IMG/VR virus record: IMGVR_UViG_3300032297_000372 | Location: 27,614 to 91,613 of that record | Direction: 5' to 3' (one strand) | DNA length: 64,000 bases | Source of the DNA: a virus | Notes under the pieces: generated by a model | The model's database searches: none | What the model was told of the DNA's origin: nothing | The model's input: only the letters and a program-made list of their open reading frames with translations | Program-made: the position numbers and the translations under genes | Shown: positions 21,301-29,200 of the stretch, one piece after another | Position numbering within the stretch: the stretch's first letter is position 1 | Layout of the letters: the number at the start of each line of letters is the position of its first letter

Positions 21301-21815
21301 GAACTTTATCTCAAAGTTTTAGTCAATTCGACTTAGCAACATCCTCCGCCACAGGAGCAAATGCTAACGGTGTAATGTCTTTATCAATATATGATGTGAC
21401 AACTGAAGCAGGTTCAAATAAAGGTAAAACTTACACGATGGAAGGTATATCATATAACTACGAAACCGCTGATAATACTTGGCATCATTTGGCTTTTGTT
21501 TATGAATATCCTAATCTTTGGGTTTATATTGACGGTCAACCTAGATCAAATGTTATAACAAACAAACAAGATATTAATCTAAGTACTGGAGTAAGAACAA
21601 CAAACAACAGTATCAATCAAGAAAATACGAGAATGAATACGGATGGCTCCGCACTCAACATTGGTATGTTCCCAGGCAAAATCTATAAGTATCGATTCAG
21701 TAATACTGCGGTATATACTGGAAATACATCATTTACACCTTCAGCATCATATGGTGTAACTCCAAATACAGTATTCATGTTAGGAACTAGAGAATATCGT
21801 GATTACAATGTATAA
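9375..21815 (+). CDS. Giant baseplate wedge/adhesin protein with He_PIG and LamG-like domains
   Basis: This 4146-aa protein starts right after gp6, in the position of gp7. Residues 1-130 (LPGFVREENPNFVTFLEKYYEWMET, then KTINQFYRSKGTPDSIKFLFK) look like the N-terminus of marine gp7-type wedge proteins. Residues about 480-640 hold glycine-rich GY/NY beta modules. From about residue 965 to 3580 there are roughly 18 Ig-like He_PIG modules with the pattern GGYGxITYSIxPSLPxGLxxNTSNGxIxG. Six concanavalin/LamG-like domains (FTVEFWMK, WHHIACVKSGN, VDGVLE, YTGYxSNFRI) lie near residues 1435-1670, 1965-2175, 2465-2675, 2880-3090, 3630-3860 and 3930-4140. The first four interrupt He_PIG modules. It probably combines a wedge anchor with a long surface-binding arm, perhaps recognising glycans. 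The gp7 assignment is inferred from position. Confidence 0.75.
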   Translation: MSINYLSPLVEKQLPGFVREENPNFVTFLEKYYEWMETSGKPIYENYNLLNAKDIDLANDYFIKQIKEELLPSFPEEILLDDVKFLKTINQFYRSKGTPDSIKFLFKVLYNENIDIYFPSNDILKLSDGKWVLPLALRVETADPNIFNLVKTQIRGTTSDATAIVEKVVSSVDRALGIQYIELFVSNINRLFATGETLTASYFDGEDTITVNSKLIGSLSEIKIDPKNRGLFYKDNDPRGLFYYPEDIEIQYGGDPVTFVGGLNEEEGSKAQPAEAVVGEVLKGQINEIITVDGGFGFRRSIYPNTSIIDFKGGFASGRLGQESKAEIILVDEKNYRTLNVSNIEIQSFFSNTINSIDNVANNKTINEITTKQSLNLYSIAFLSAVSSGGGYSSRPDIETYSLYNESIDDELVISSAFVTRKTNIIRDSTQDLTQSLEKGDLIRLFVKNRFEQVETVQEVTSNTLTIGSSFETNINNLQVYKVHRRNLTQLGSLGRIRVVNGGSNYNVGDYLIFTSNGRGYGANAQVTQVFAGNNGIKAAEFNESSAYVRGGEGYTLADLPTITINSVTGSNAQLVIPEILGDGEKVELSTSRIGAVSKIKVISYGYDYTSAPIVSLRNADLYLSNVTEGLLFTSNSRVYQGTSNTNTTFEAYFDKYVTGNSHVRIFNYIGTFDDTKQLKSFDNTISADIYDYVFFGNGKAKATAKFENGLIRYPGIYLNEDGQPSSEKRFQDANKYHNFSYVINTENDYKKFSKTLSDVLHPAGTKSFVTRIKKFDNDVASLIITSNNYITTPLSNTFNVFVGTGIAVVTGSSANVNLASSISVGDTIVFRNLLKTLNGTVSYVSGSNTITGNGTNFINDIYDGQVIRLVSGNSEVVAYVTNANSIITQNTLTSTVSNGTISLYYDEVDTVTFVNSNTIFVSTIFPSSGSFVSANLKIDLGAASSLRDIRISTDIPSINLYAGEANNFTPVTASGGIGGIAGYLISPILPDGLVLISSNGNIRGTPTVIRTPTTYTITAYDRRSRGANATFTLGVTPQPLVALRSIASRTISANTLATTFRPVIPSGGYGSVRYTVTPSLPSGVTFDTFTGNLGGIPSVLRAANTYTISLVDDVGQTSSNTFSLTVNALPVITSTIISSRTLTANISNAFTPITATGGYGGLTYNIAPSLPTGLTFDTANGYIFGNTETTLIANTFTITANDGTGQSTSNTFNLTVSLPTPITASLIIDTRTLTANIANSFTPVTATGGYGNLTYSISPSLPTGLTFNTSNGYITGVTSVLSSNTSYTISLVDEYIPVQTASNTFFMNVAPPALTSTMALVTRNLITNSANSFETLTASGGYGQITYSINPALPSGLSLNTSNGFISGTPSANTNLTTYTVTANDGVGQTTSNTFTMKVYTQLLTRSLIASRILNTNVANSFLPVIAVGPSTSGGSANAYYFDGANSGFVIRDWYNAYQIFETDNSRVDDFTVEFWIKANAASQTANATIIQTDFNYKTQLEIAVGSDITGGAGRISFSPLAIVETANSGYYGEPTGLKISTPGNYLDDIWHHVACVRYNDTGYIYVDGVLVANSAAGAWDAAALYPDDYYFVGSDFYIGRAGRSGVYPEFELQADNTFAGYLSNFRISNTAVYTTTFTPSTTQLTRTVNTAILLNQTTIVNNGSASFGSIAAKTVLPTVTTDTTVFSAPSVNLTTGVTYSIAPSLPTGLTFDTANGFITGNSAQTVIANTYTVSVSDESGQVNSNTFIMSVVPTLVLNTGIPFKSLAANSADAFTPANVSGGATPYTYSITPSVPTGLSFNTSNGYINGAASVLSVNTSYTINVTDYLSQTVSNTFTMNVAASALTSTMALSSKNLTIGIANSFNTLTASGGYGTITYNIAPSLPAGLTFNISTGLISGTASANTNLTTYTVTANDGVGQTTSNTFTMQVYYPLATRTLVATKTLNTNVANSFLPIIAVSGSTSETSNVYYFNGTSQGLRLPTTSNLDFGSGDFTVEFWMKAGSSQKTYAMITDALGSNDKVGIGVGINDGNTAGYLRFRAQSSAVKISSTTYVLDNQWHHIACVKSGNNGYVFVDGVLETSTSSWSGVTNASLSDGQIGRSRFSSGTSNDNQYTGYISNFRIIKGTALYTSSFSVPTTVPSAIANTQLLLTSANGAIDSSNNGFTLTAKTVLPTVSTDSEVLSGASLNLTTGVTYSISPSLPTGLTFDTANGFITGNTAQTIIANTYTVSVSDTSGQTASNTFIMNVVPTLTVTTGILFNSLIANSEYAFTPANGVSGITPYTYSISPSLPTALTFDTANGYISGTATVLSSNTNYTITVIDDVSQIASNTFTMNVVSPALTSTMALSSRNLRTGVANSFETLTASGGYGTITYSISPSLPSGLSLNTSNGFISGTATSNTSLTTYTVTATDEGSRTTSNTFTMQVFAELSTVTLVSSKLFTNVSNSFVPVIAVSNYTISNTTNSTANVYSFDGTSQGLRLPTTSNLQFGSDDFTIEFWMKADSIQEPYATIMDATNDNTGTGIGVGYNGTGTPSKLNFFGQGYVAPTLSSTTTVTNNVWYHIACVKSGSNAYLFVNGVLEANSIGGWSGVNAATMSDGQIGRSRYGSGDSNDNTYTGLLSNIRIIKGTALYTSSFSVPTTVPTTIANTQLLLTGANAAIDSSNNGFTLTAKYILPTGITDSSFLVVAGESQNATVNLTTGVTYSISPSLPEGIILNTSNGYISGYASTEIIANTYTITVNDVTGQTASNTFVMSVILPISTTTIVSKTLTTNIANSFTPVTAEGYGNVTYSISPTLPTGLTFDTANGFVTGSTEFNTNLTTYTVTASDELSQTASNTFIMKVYQTLTAYTLIPFRSFAPNTANSFLPVSVLSGTSEGSASVNVYYFDGVNKAFKLPATSDLAFGSSDFTIEFWMKGSPIQDYYAIIMDAGYWGSVLKIQFNESTQDGSIIFNPDQNSVGPLASTTLLNDETWHHIACVKSGNNGYLFVDGVLEDSATGWSSINSTMSEGIIGRSNYANATLSDNAYTGYLKNIRILKGTALYTSTFTPPSTVSAIANTVLLVNGSTITDSSNLALSFTAITVLPSISTETIGATYETGNLTYSIAPSLPTGLTLNTANGFITGNTAQTIIANTYTVSIGDEIGQSSSNTFVMSIVTPLSMSTSDTELSVGIGSSFSSTPATATGGVGTITYSIDGLGGNTLPYGSTINSSNGRISGLVAVEPGRAANAYPLLSTIKVVANDSSSQQASSANIQFTVRGPSVPTSITSRAVRSVIANTTYASINIGVVTGGLGDLKGYIVPVSLGESNAALHPLAFSNAVPGMTWTFDPASNTVFVSGTPTKAIGFQYGVTNNFLGILIEPSTTRSFYIQGFDGTRNSGKGFNSSFEFNVQASQFYANTTTSVVVFNTKTSNTFTPITVSGGYGVNGKITFALSGNTLPAGLSFSNSNGAITGTVSNVYVSNTFTITANDDSFQSASNTFTLRVDASPLGTILSESTKTLALNTATNFTVVTATGGAGIISFALSGNTLPSGLTFETSNGAIIGTPTVLLTGNTYTITASDSVSNTSAQTFVLIVEEPVFKYQLADGGWIADASPLASPISLATVSQTGSPTTTNSPTISTDTPATANAYSLNTVFTKLFYSGTNTGYFLNTAPNPAYTLGNSDFTVEAWVKLTNSTFGREQLLVRKGTLWDYSMEGGDPATATEFTTSNSTAIVRLSEYGSRNAQFDPFFNVDAYDNYDIATYSGKWTHFALVFKANTSGTTISGTNDVDAGTVTIFLNGRPYYTELVPYAYGDNTIQVTDPSLYNIDFGGNTGFNFAQTLGKIYKLKISDKVVYPVNEYFTPTPDYGVDSNTLFFLDVADSSNNYYTNANNYTSQIKLVDFVANTMVNLENNNEDSLANTITLSADIPSGGNISSNSSQTTANGSGFGWFIQNYYYSYLNKAVYNVYSQNWTVESWFKWSTSNFANTQQQGTLSQSFSQFDLATSSATGANANGVMSLSIYDVTTEAGSNKGKTYTMEGISYNYETADNTWHHLAFVYEYPNLWVYIDGQPRSNVITNKQDINLSTGVRTTNNSINQENTRMNTDGSALNIGMFPGKIYKYRFSNTAVYTGNTSFTPSASYGVTPNTVFMLGTREYRDYNV
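15742..15804 (+). repeat. 63-nt perfect direct repeat, copy 1 (LamG2 end)
   Basis: This stretch is identical base for base to 17251-17313. It encodes the end of the second LamG-like domain (RIIKGTALYTSSFSVPTTVP). Synonymous positions are preserved, which points to recent duplication or gene conversion within the giant gene. Confidence 0.9.
17251..17313 (+). repeat. 63-nt perfect direct repeat, copy 2 (LamG3 end)
   Basis: Second copy of the repeat at 15742-15804, in the same position of the third LamG-like domain, about 1.5 kb downstream. The distance equals the period of the larger LamG plus three He_PIG super-module. Confidence 0.9.
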
Positions 21816-21853
21816 TATTAAAATACCTTTGAAAAAATTAAATAAATAGAACT

Positions 21854-23194
21854 ATGTCAACTATAATAACCACAAATTTTTCAACTGAAATCGCACAACA
21901 ATTCTATAATCTTATGGATGTTAGTGCTAACGATTATCTTCCTGATGATAGAAAATCATACCTCTATTGTGCTGTGGGTAGAGAATTGCCATGGAATGAA
22001 GGACAAGAAATTGAGCCAACACCAGGTCAATCGACAAGAGATTTAATTGAATACTATGATGAAGGTATTGTCGCTAAGCGAATGACATTAAACGATGTAA
22101 GTTTTGTTATTCCTAGAATTGACTGGACTTCCAATACAGCATATGCACAATATGGATGTACTGTATGTCCTATTAACACCAATTTTTATGTATTGAATTC
22201 TAAACGACAAGTTTTTAAATGTTTAGACAACAATGGTGGTATAAATTCTACGTATGAACCTGAGATTACTTTATCAACCACTTCATTAGAAGAACCTTAT
22301 TTTGTTACAGGTGATGGTTATAAATGGAAATACCTATACACATTAACCACATCACAACAAGAAAAATACTTAACCGAACGTTGGATGCCGGTTACATACA
22401 ATAGATTCGTCAGAAATGCTGCTATTAATAGGAGCATAGATATTGTAAGAATTACAAATGCTGGTAATAACTATGTCGATGGTTCTTTACAATCAATTAT
22501 AAGTATCGATGGTGATGGTGGCGGCGCTGTTCTAAGAGCAAATGTAATCAACGGACATGTCTCAGAAATAATTATACAAGACAGAGGTTTAGGTTATACT
22601 AAGGCAAATTTAATATTTACTGATGTTGCCGGCGGTATAGGTTCAAATGCTGCAGCTAGCGTAGTGTTATCACCACAAAACGGTCATGGATATAATCCAG
22701 CACAAGAATTATATGCAAACACCATCATGTTTAATGTTGATTTTGATGGATCGGAGTCTGGAGTTTATCCAGTAGAAAATGATTTTCGTTTAGTTTATAT
22801 AATTAAAAATCCTTATAAAGCCGGAACATTAGAACTTGCAGATTCAAACATATACACTTTGTACACAAAAGTAGATGTTTCACCAGGTATTGGTGATTAC
22901 AATGATGACGAATATGTTTTCCAAGGTGATTCTTTTGATGAAGCAACTTTTAGAGGAACTGTAATTTCATTTGATGAAGCTGCAAATCAATTATATCTAA
23001 ATGATATAAGAGGCACATACAATAACAACATACCACTTAAAGGCAATCTAAGTGGTGCGATTAGAATTGCTTTAGCAAAAACAGATCCGACATTAGCATT
23101 ATATACTGGTGATATACTGCATGTTTCAGAGATAATACCGATTTCTAGAAGTGAAAACCAAAAAGACAGAATAAAATTCATACTAAGTTTTTAG
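21854..23194 (+). CDS. gp8: Baseplate wedge protein gp8
   Basis: The 446-aa protein matches marine T4-like gp8. It begins with a short segment that mentions a conserved RELPWNEG motif, followed by DIIEYYDEGIVAKRMT-like and NDVSFVIPRIDWTSNTAYAQY text (about residues 65-97), then YKWKYLYTLTTSQQEKYLTERWMPV (about residues 155-180). T4 gp8 has 334 residues. The extra length comes partly from an inserted beta module (residues about 195-275: VRITNAGNNYVDGS and GLGYTKANLIF), similar to one in gp6. Gp8 dimers are peripheral wedge components that bind gp7 and gp10. An AATAAATA sequence lies only 5 nt before the start codon, too close to serve as an ordinary promoter for this gene. Confidence 0.83.
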   Translation: MSTIITTNFSTEIAQQFYNLMDVSANDYLPDDRKSYLYCAVGRELPWNEGQEIEPTPGQSTRDLIEYYDEGIVAKRMTLNDVSFVIPRIDWTSNTAYAQYGCTVCPINTNFYVLNSKRQVFKCLDNNGGINSTYEPEITLSTTSLEEPYFVTGDGYKWKYLYTLTTSQQEKYLTERWMPVTYNRFVRNAAINRSIDIVRITNAGNNYVDGSLQSIISIDGDGGGAVLRANVINGHVSEIIIQDRGLGYTKANLIFTDVAGGIGSNAAASVVLSPQNGHGYNPAQELYANTIMFNVDFDGSESGVYPVENDFRLVYIIKNPYKAGTLELADSNIYTLYTKVDVSPGIGDYNDDEYVFQGDSFDEATFRGTVISFDEAANQLYLNDIRGTYNNNIPLKGNLSGAIRIALAKTDPTLALYTGDILHVSEIIPISRSENQKDRIKFILSF

Positions 23195-23207
23195 TAACGA
23201 GGAATAA

Positions 23208-26200
23208 ATGACAAAACTTTTCAATTTTGACCCATATAACGATGATTTTGATGAAGATAAAAACTTCATGCGTCTATTGTTTAGACCGGGTTATGCATTA
23301 CAAGCAAGAGAACTAACACAATTACAAACCATTTTATCGAGTCAGATTGAAAAGTTTGGTAACCATATCTTTCAGAACGGTAGTCCAATTACTGGCGGTA
23401 AAATCTCTCTTGATGATAGAGCTAACTATGTTATTTTAGAAACTCAATATTCAGGTGCAGATATTTCTTTAGATTTGTTCCTGAACACAACTGTTGTCAG
23501 TTATAACTCAACTAAAAATGTTCGTGCTAAAGTTATTGCTATTGATAATAATACCAATACAACACCTGTGATGATTGTTAAGTATTTGAGTGGTGATAGA
23601 TTTGCTGAGACTGATGAGATAAAAGTTGTAGGTCAAAATTTATTTGCTCAAGTTAGAGCCAATGATGCTGTTGGTCGTTCTTACGTTGCCAGCATTCAAG
23701 AAGGTGTTTATTTCTTCAAAGGACAATTTGTCAAAGTTGTTCCAGAATTTCTAGTATTAGAACCATTCTATCGTGTAGGTAATAACTCTACTGTTATCAA
23801 CAAACAACCATCATACAAAATTGGTATTGAATTCGATGAATTGGTTATCGATGAAGTTGATGATGCTTCTTTATTGGATCCTGCACAAGGATCATTTAAC
23901 TATCAAGCACCAGGTGCTACTAGATTTAAAGTCGATACTCGTTTGTCTAAGAGAACATTAGATTCTGCTGACGAATCTTCATTCTTTGAAGTTATTCGTT
24001 TAGTTAACGGTGTAAAAACTAAAGAGATTGATTATCCAATTTACAGTGAATTGGAAAAGACATTGGCTCGCAGAACATTTGAAGAATCTGGTAACTATAC
24101 TGTTGATCCTTTTGTTCTTTCAATGCAAGAAGATTGGCAAGATCCAGCAAATAACAATGTTGTTAATGCTGATTATTTTTCTGCTATTCTCGATCCAGGT
24201 AAAGCATATGTTGGTGGTTATGAATTTCAAACAATTGCACCAACAGTATTAGGTATTCCAAGAGCAAGAGCTACATCTAACGTTTCTGATTACGATGTGC
24301 CTACTTCATATGGTAGTTATGTTTTTGTTAAGAACGTTTCTAAAACATTAGATGTTACTTCTTTCCCACAATTAGATATACATTGCGTTTCAGCTGAAAA
24401 AATCGATACATCATCTACAGCAAAATATGATTCTACTAAAATAGGAACATTACGTGCTAACATGTTGAAATATGATGATGCAACATCTAGAGCTGATGGG
24501 CTAACTCATATTCACAGAATGCATGTGTTTCAAGTTAACACATCTTCAATCATAGGTACTACTGCGGCATCAGCATCTACAAATACTGTAGTTAAGTTGC
24601 CAACTTCATTTACTGCTAATGGTGGTATTAACGCATATGCAAATATGTACTTTAGAATCACTGATGGTGCTGGTCTTGCAGTTGCACCTATTCTGATTGA
24701 ATCTTCTAACAATGCTAATTTGACAATTACATTGCAATCTGCATTACCTTTTATTCCTGCATCAAATGCTTTCTCTATTGATGCTGACTTTTATAGAGCA
24801 GAAGGTTTTTCGGTTAAGAGTGGTACATCATTAACATTCTCAGCAAACGTTGATAGTTCATCAAAAGATACAGATGGTTTCTCTTTAATTACTGAAAAGA
24901 GTAGAGAGAATGCTGTATTTGATTTGCCATTTGAAGCTATCAAACAAGGCACTATTGATAATTTCGATTTCTATGCCACAAAATTATATTCAAATAAAGT
25001 TTCTAATTTAGGCGGAACAATTTCTTTCGCACCTAACGGTACAGATACTTTTGCTTTTGCTGGTTCAGCTGGTGTTTTAGGTCAAACAACAATTTTGAAT
25101 AACATTATTTGTTTTGTTCGACCAGAAACAAATGCGAACGTTCAATTTGGTATCTACCCAAATACAATTTTAAGTTTAGCAAATTCAAACTTCACCGTTA
25201 CTGCTGTTGGTGATGGTTCGTTGACATTTGACATTAGAGTTCCTGCAACTTATGTTGATTTCTTAATTAAGACTAAAGTTAATAATGCAGAAGCTGGTGC
25301 AACTGGTGCTATTCGTTCTAAGACACTGCGACCATCATTAAGTGCTGCTGAAGATTTGCATGTTAAAGTTCCTTACAATTTAAAACCTGCTGGTACAGAT
25401 TTAGAAAGATTAACATCATCAAATACAGGAACAGTAACAACATTTACTGGTGGTTATGTTTTTGAAACTGTTGGTGCTACATTCTTTGACACAACTAGTG
25501 CGATGGCAGATTTGAAAACACCAGGTAAAGCAGTAAGTTTACAAGTACCTGATATTTTCGAAATCGTTAGAATTACCGACTCACGTACCAACACCACAAA
25601 TGTTACAACTGCAATGTTGACGAGTGACGACCATGATGTCACATCACACTATGAATTTGATAATGGCCAAAGAAGAACACATTACGATCACGCTACTATA
25701 CGTCTAAAACGTGGTTATAGTTCGCCTATCGGATCAACTTTATTGGTGCAATACAAATACTACGCACATGGGTTATCACCACAAAATAGTGGATTGTTTA
25801 CTGTAGATTCTTATCCAGGTGATTATGCTGATATTCCATTATTTAATGACAAAGAGGGTAATCGATTAATTTCAGCACGAGGATTTTTAGACTTTAGACC
25901 TACGAGAGCTATTGCAGGAACAACAATTGCAAACGGTGTTAATGCTGATCCGGATGAAGTTGCGGAATTATCTTTTGAACATTATCTATCACGTATCGAT
26001 CAAATCGTTGTTAAACCTTCAAAAGAAATTGGTGTAATACAGGGGCAACCAGGTGTTAAGCCTGTACAACCTACCGTATCTGGTGATGATATGTTGATAT
26101 ACACACTGTATATCCCACCATATACTGATGATGTAAAAGTAATTCGTGCAGATTTCAAAAATAACCGTAGATTCACCATGAGTGATATCGGTGCGTTTGA

Positions 26201-29200
26201 AAATCGTATTAAAGGTTTAGAATATTATGTTGCTCTGAACGCACTTGAGAAAAATGCAAATGATTCAAAAGTTCTAGATGCCAATGGTTTAGAAAGATCG
26301 AAATATGGTATTCTAGTAGATAACTTTACTTCAACAGATGTACAAGCATCTTACAGTGATGTTAGTTTTGACAATCGTTGCTTAGTAGAAAACGGTGAGT
26401 TGAAACCAGCCTCATTAATGCGTACATTTAAATTAGATTTTGATGAAGATGCTTCTTCTGGTAATTATGCTGCTGTTGGTGTAGCCGATAAGAAAACATT
26501 AATGTTGGCATATTCAACAACAGAAATGGTTAAACAACCTTACGCTACTAAAACTGTTCCTGTTGCTGGTGCCATTTATGGTAACTTTAACGGAAAGATG
26601 AAACTTTTCCCAGAATTTACCATGGAAAGTGACATCGATAAAACAGCAAGAGTTACATTGAATTCTGTTCAAGGATTAGAAAATGCATTTAATTTCGTTA
26701 ATGAGGCATTTCAATTTATAAGTGATGCAAATCCTACATGGGTAAATGATGCTAACAATCCTTTCGCAAAAGTTGTAGATTCTAAATGGTTCGAAACAGT
26801 ATCAACTGTTACTAATCAAACCGTAGGCCTTGGTGGTAATGTTTTTGGTAATCAACAAATTACTACAGACCGTGTTTACATTTCAAAAGGCGCCACACTA
26901 AGTCAAGAACAATTTGGTGTTTCAACCAGCGAAACTAAAATTGGCGATTTCGTTACTGATGTTTCTATCAACCCATATTTGAAGCCTAGAGCTATTACAT
27001 TTATCTCTAATGCTCTTCGCCCATTCACAAGATTCTATTCATTCTTTGATGGTACAGCTGTAGATAACTTTATCGTTATTCCTAATAAAGTATATTTGGG
27101 TGCGAACACAGAATTCTCTGATGGTGAGGTAGCACTTTTAGCAAATAATACTGGTGAATTAGCTACTCAATTGAATAGTTGGTTGGCTGGTGGAACAGCT
27201 TTCAATTTAGTTCGTGTAGTTAATTCAATACCGGGAACAAATACAGTTTCAATTGTTAATGAAACTGGTTTAGCATTAACTGGTAAATATCTAAAAGGAT
27301 TGACATCACTAAAAGAAGGTTACATATCTACTTTAGTTGAACATAAGTCTGGTATAACACGAACCTTAACATCAAATACTATTACATTAGCTTCAGATGC
27401 TCCTTCTGTTAATATTGCTGGTAACACAATATACTTCATACACGAAGCCTCAACTGAAGAGGGTAGAGGTTCTTCTTATACAATTACAAACTATAATACA
27501 ACAACTAAAGTTGCTAATATTTCAGGTACACTCAGTACCACAGATGCAGCTTCAAATAGTTGGATATATTCTATAGGTACAAACATAACAAATAAACATG
27601 GAGATATTGCTGGTGTATTCTACCCACCAGCAGCAACATTCCGTACAGGCGAAAGAAAACTACGATTAACAGAATCATTCAACAACACTTATGATTTAGA
27701 TTCTATTTCATTTACTGAAAAGACTTTTGTATCTTCAGGTGTAACTGTTAACAAAACAACTTTAGTTGATACAGTTTACAATGTGGATGTTGGTGTTAAA
27801 GTTGTAGGTACAGCTACTTCAGCAATCTTACAATCTACCGCTTCTGAAAGTAGAATTACAAGTACATGGCGAGTTGACCCATTAGCACAAACTTTCTTTG
27901 TTGATCCTTCAGTATATCCAAATGGATTAACAATGTCTAGTGTTAATGTATTCTTTAGTTCTAAAGATGATGATTTGCCCGTATCAGTACAAATCCGACC
28001 TACAATTAATGGATTACCTTCTTCCGATTTCTGGTATCCTGAATCTGTTGTTGTTAAAAATCCTAATGATGTTACTATTACTTCAGCTCCTGATGCGGAT
28101 GATTTAACAACATCAACTGAGTTTACTTTCCCTTCTCCTGTTTTCTTAAAACCAGGTCTGTACGCACTAGTTGTATTGTGTGATAGTCCTGATTACATAG
28201 TATGGACAGCAGAAAAAGGACAAACAACCACAGGCGGTCAGTACGTTTCAATTAATCCTTATGTTGGTACATTGTACAAATCTCAAAACTCTATGGAATA
28301 TGTTCCATATATTAATGAAGATTTGATGTTTGTTTTGAATAGATGTGTGTTTACAACAGATCCAGCAAACTTCGTATTAAGAACTCCAAACTTTGATAGA
28401 AAGTATAACATCGATAAGTTTAGATTGCTTGATCGAGGAATATCATTACTTTCAAATGAAGCTTTCTCTGCAAGTTATTCTTTCATTTCTAAACCTGTAG
28501 ATGGTGTTAAAGAAACGGTATATAGAACTATTGAGCCAAGAGTAACTTACTATATGGGTGACGATACAAAATATGCTATTGGGTATAGAAGAAAAGAAGT
28601 TCAGAATTCTGGCGATTTCATGATTAAATATCAAATTTCTACCAATGATCCTGCCGTTTCACCGATGGTATCTTTAGAAGCTATGCACTTAAATGCATGG
28701 GAAAACTTCATCGACAATGCTGAAATTAATGAAGAAGATTTTAATATCATATCACCAGGTTCTGGTTATGCAAATTCGAATACAGTTACAATCTCATCAA
28801 CTACAGGTTCGGGTGCTTTAGTTTATCTGAATGTTGATCCTAGTGGTAACGTTTTAAGTTTGAATGTTGCTGCAAGCGGTACAGGTTATTTGGATGACTT
28901 TAGTATTTCAGTTCCAGTAACTGCTTCAAATGCTTCTATTGTATTGAATAGTGAATATGATAGTTCTGGCGGTCCATGTTTAGCAAGATACATTACAAAA
29001 CCAATTACTCTTGCTGATGGTTTTGATGCTGGCGATATAAGAATATTCTTATCAGCAAATAAACCGACTGGTACAGAAGTTACTGTTTTTGCTAAAATTC
29101 TATCTTCATCTGATAGCACTCCATTTAAAGATAGAGGTTATCAGAAATTAGAATGCTTCAATCCAACAAACTTTGCTACAACTAAAGAAAATGAATTTAT

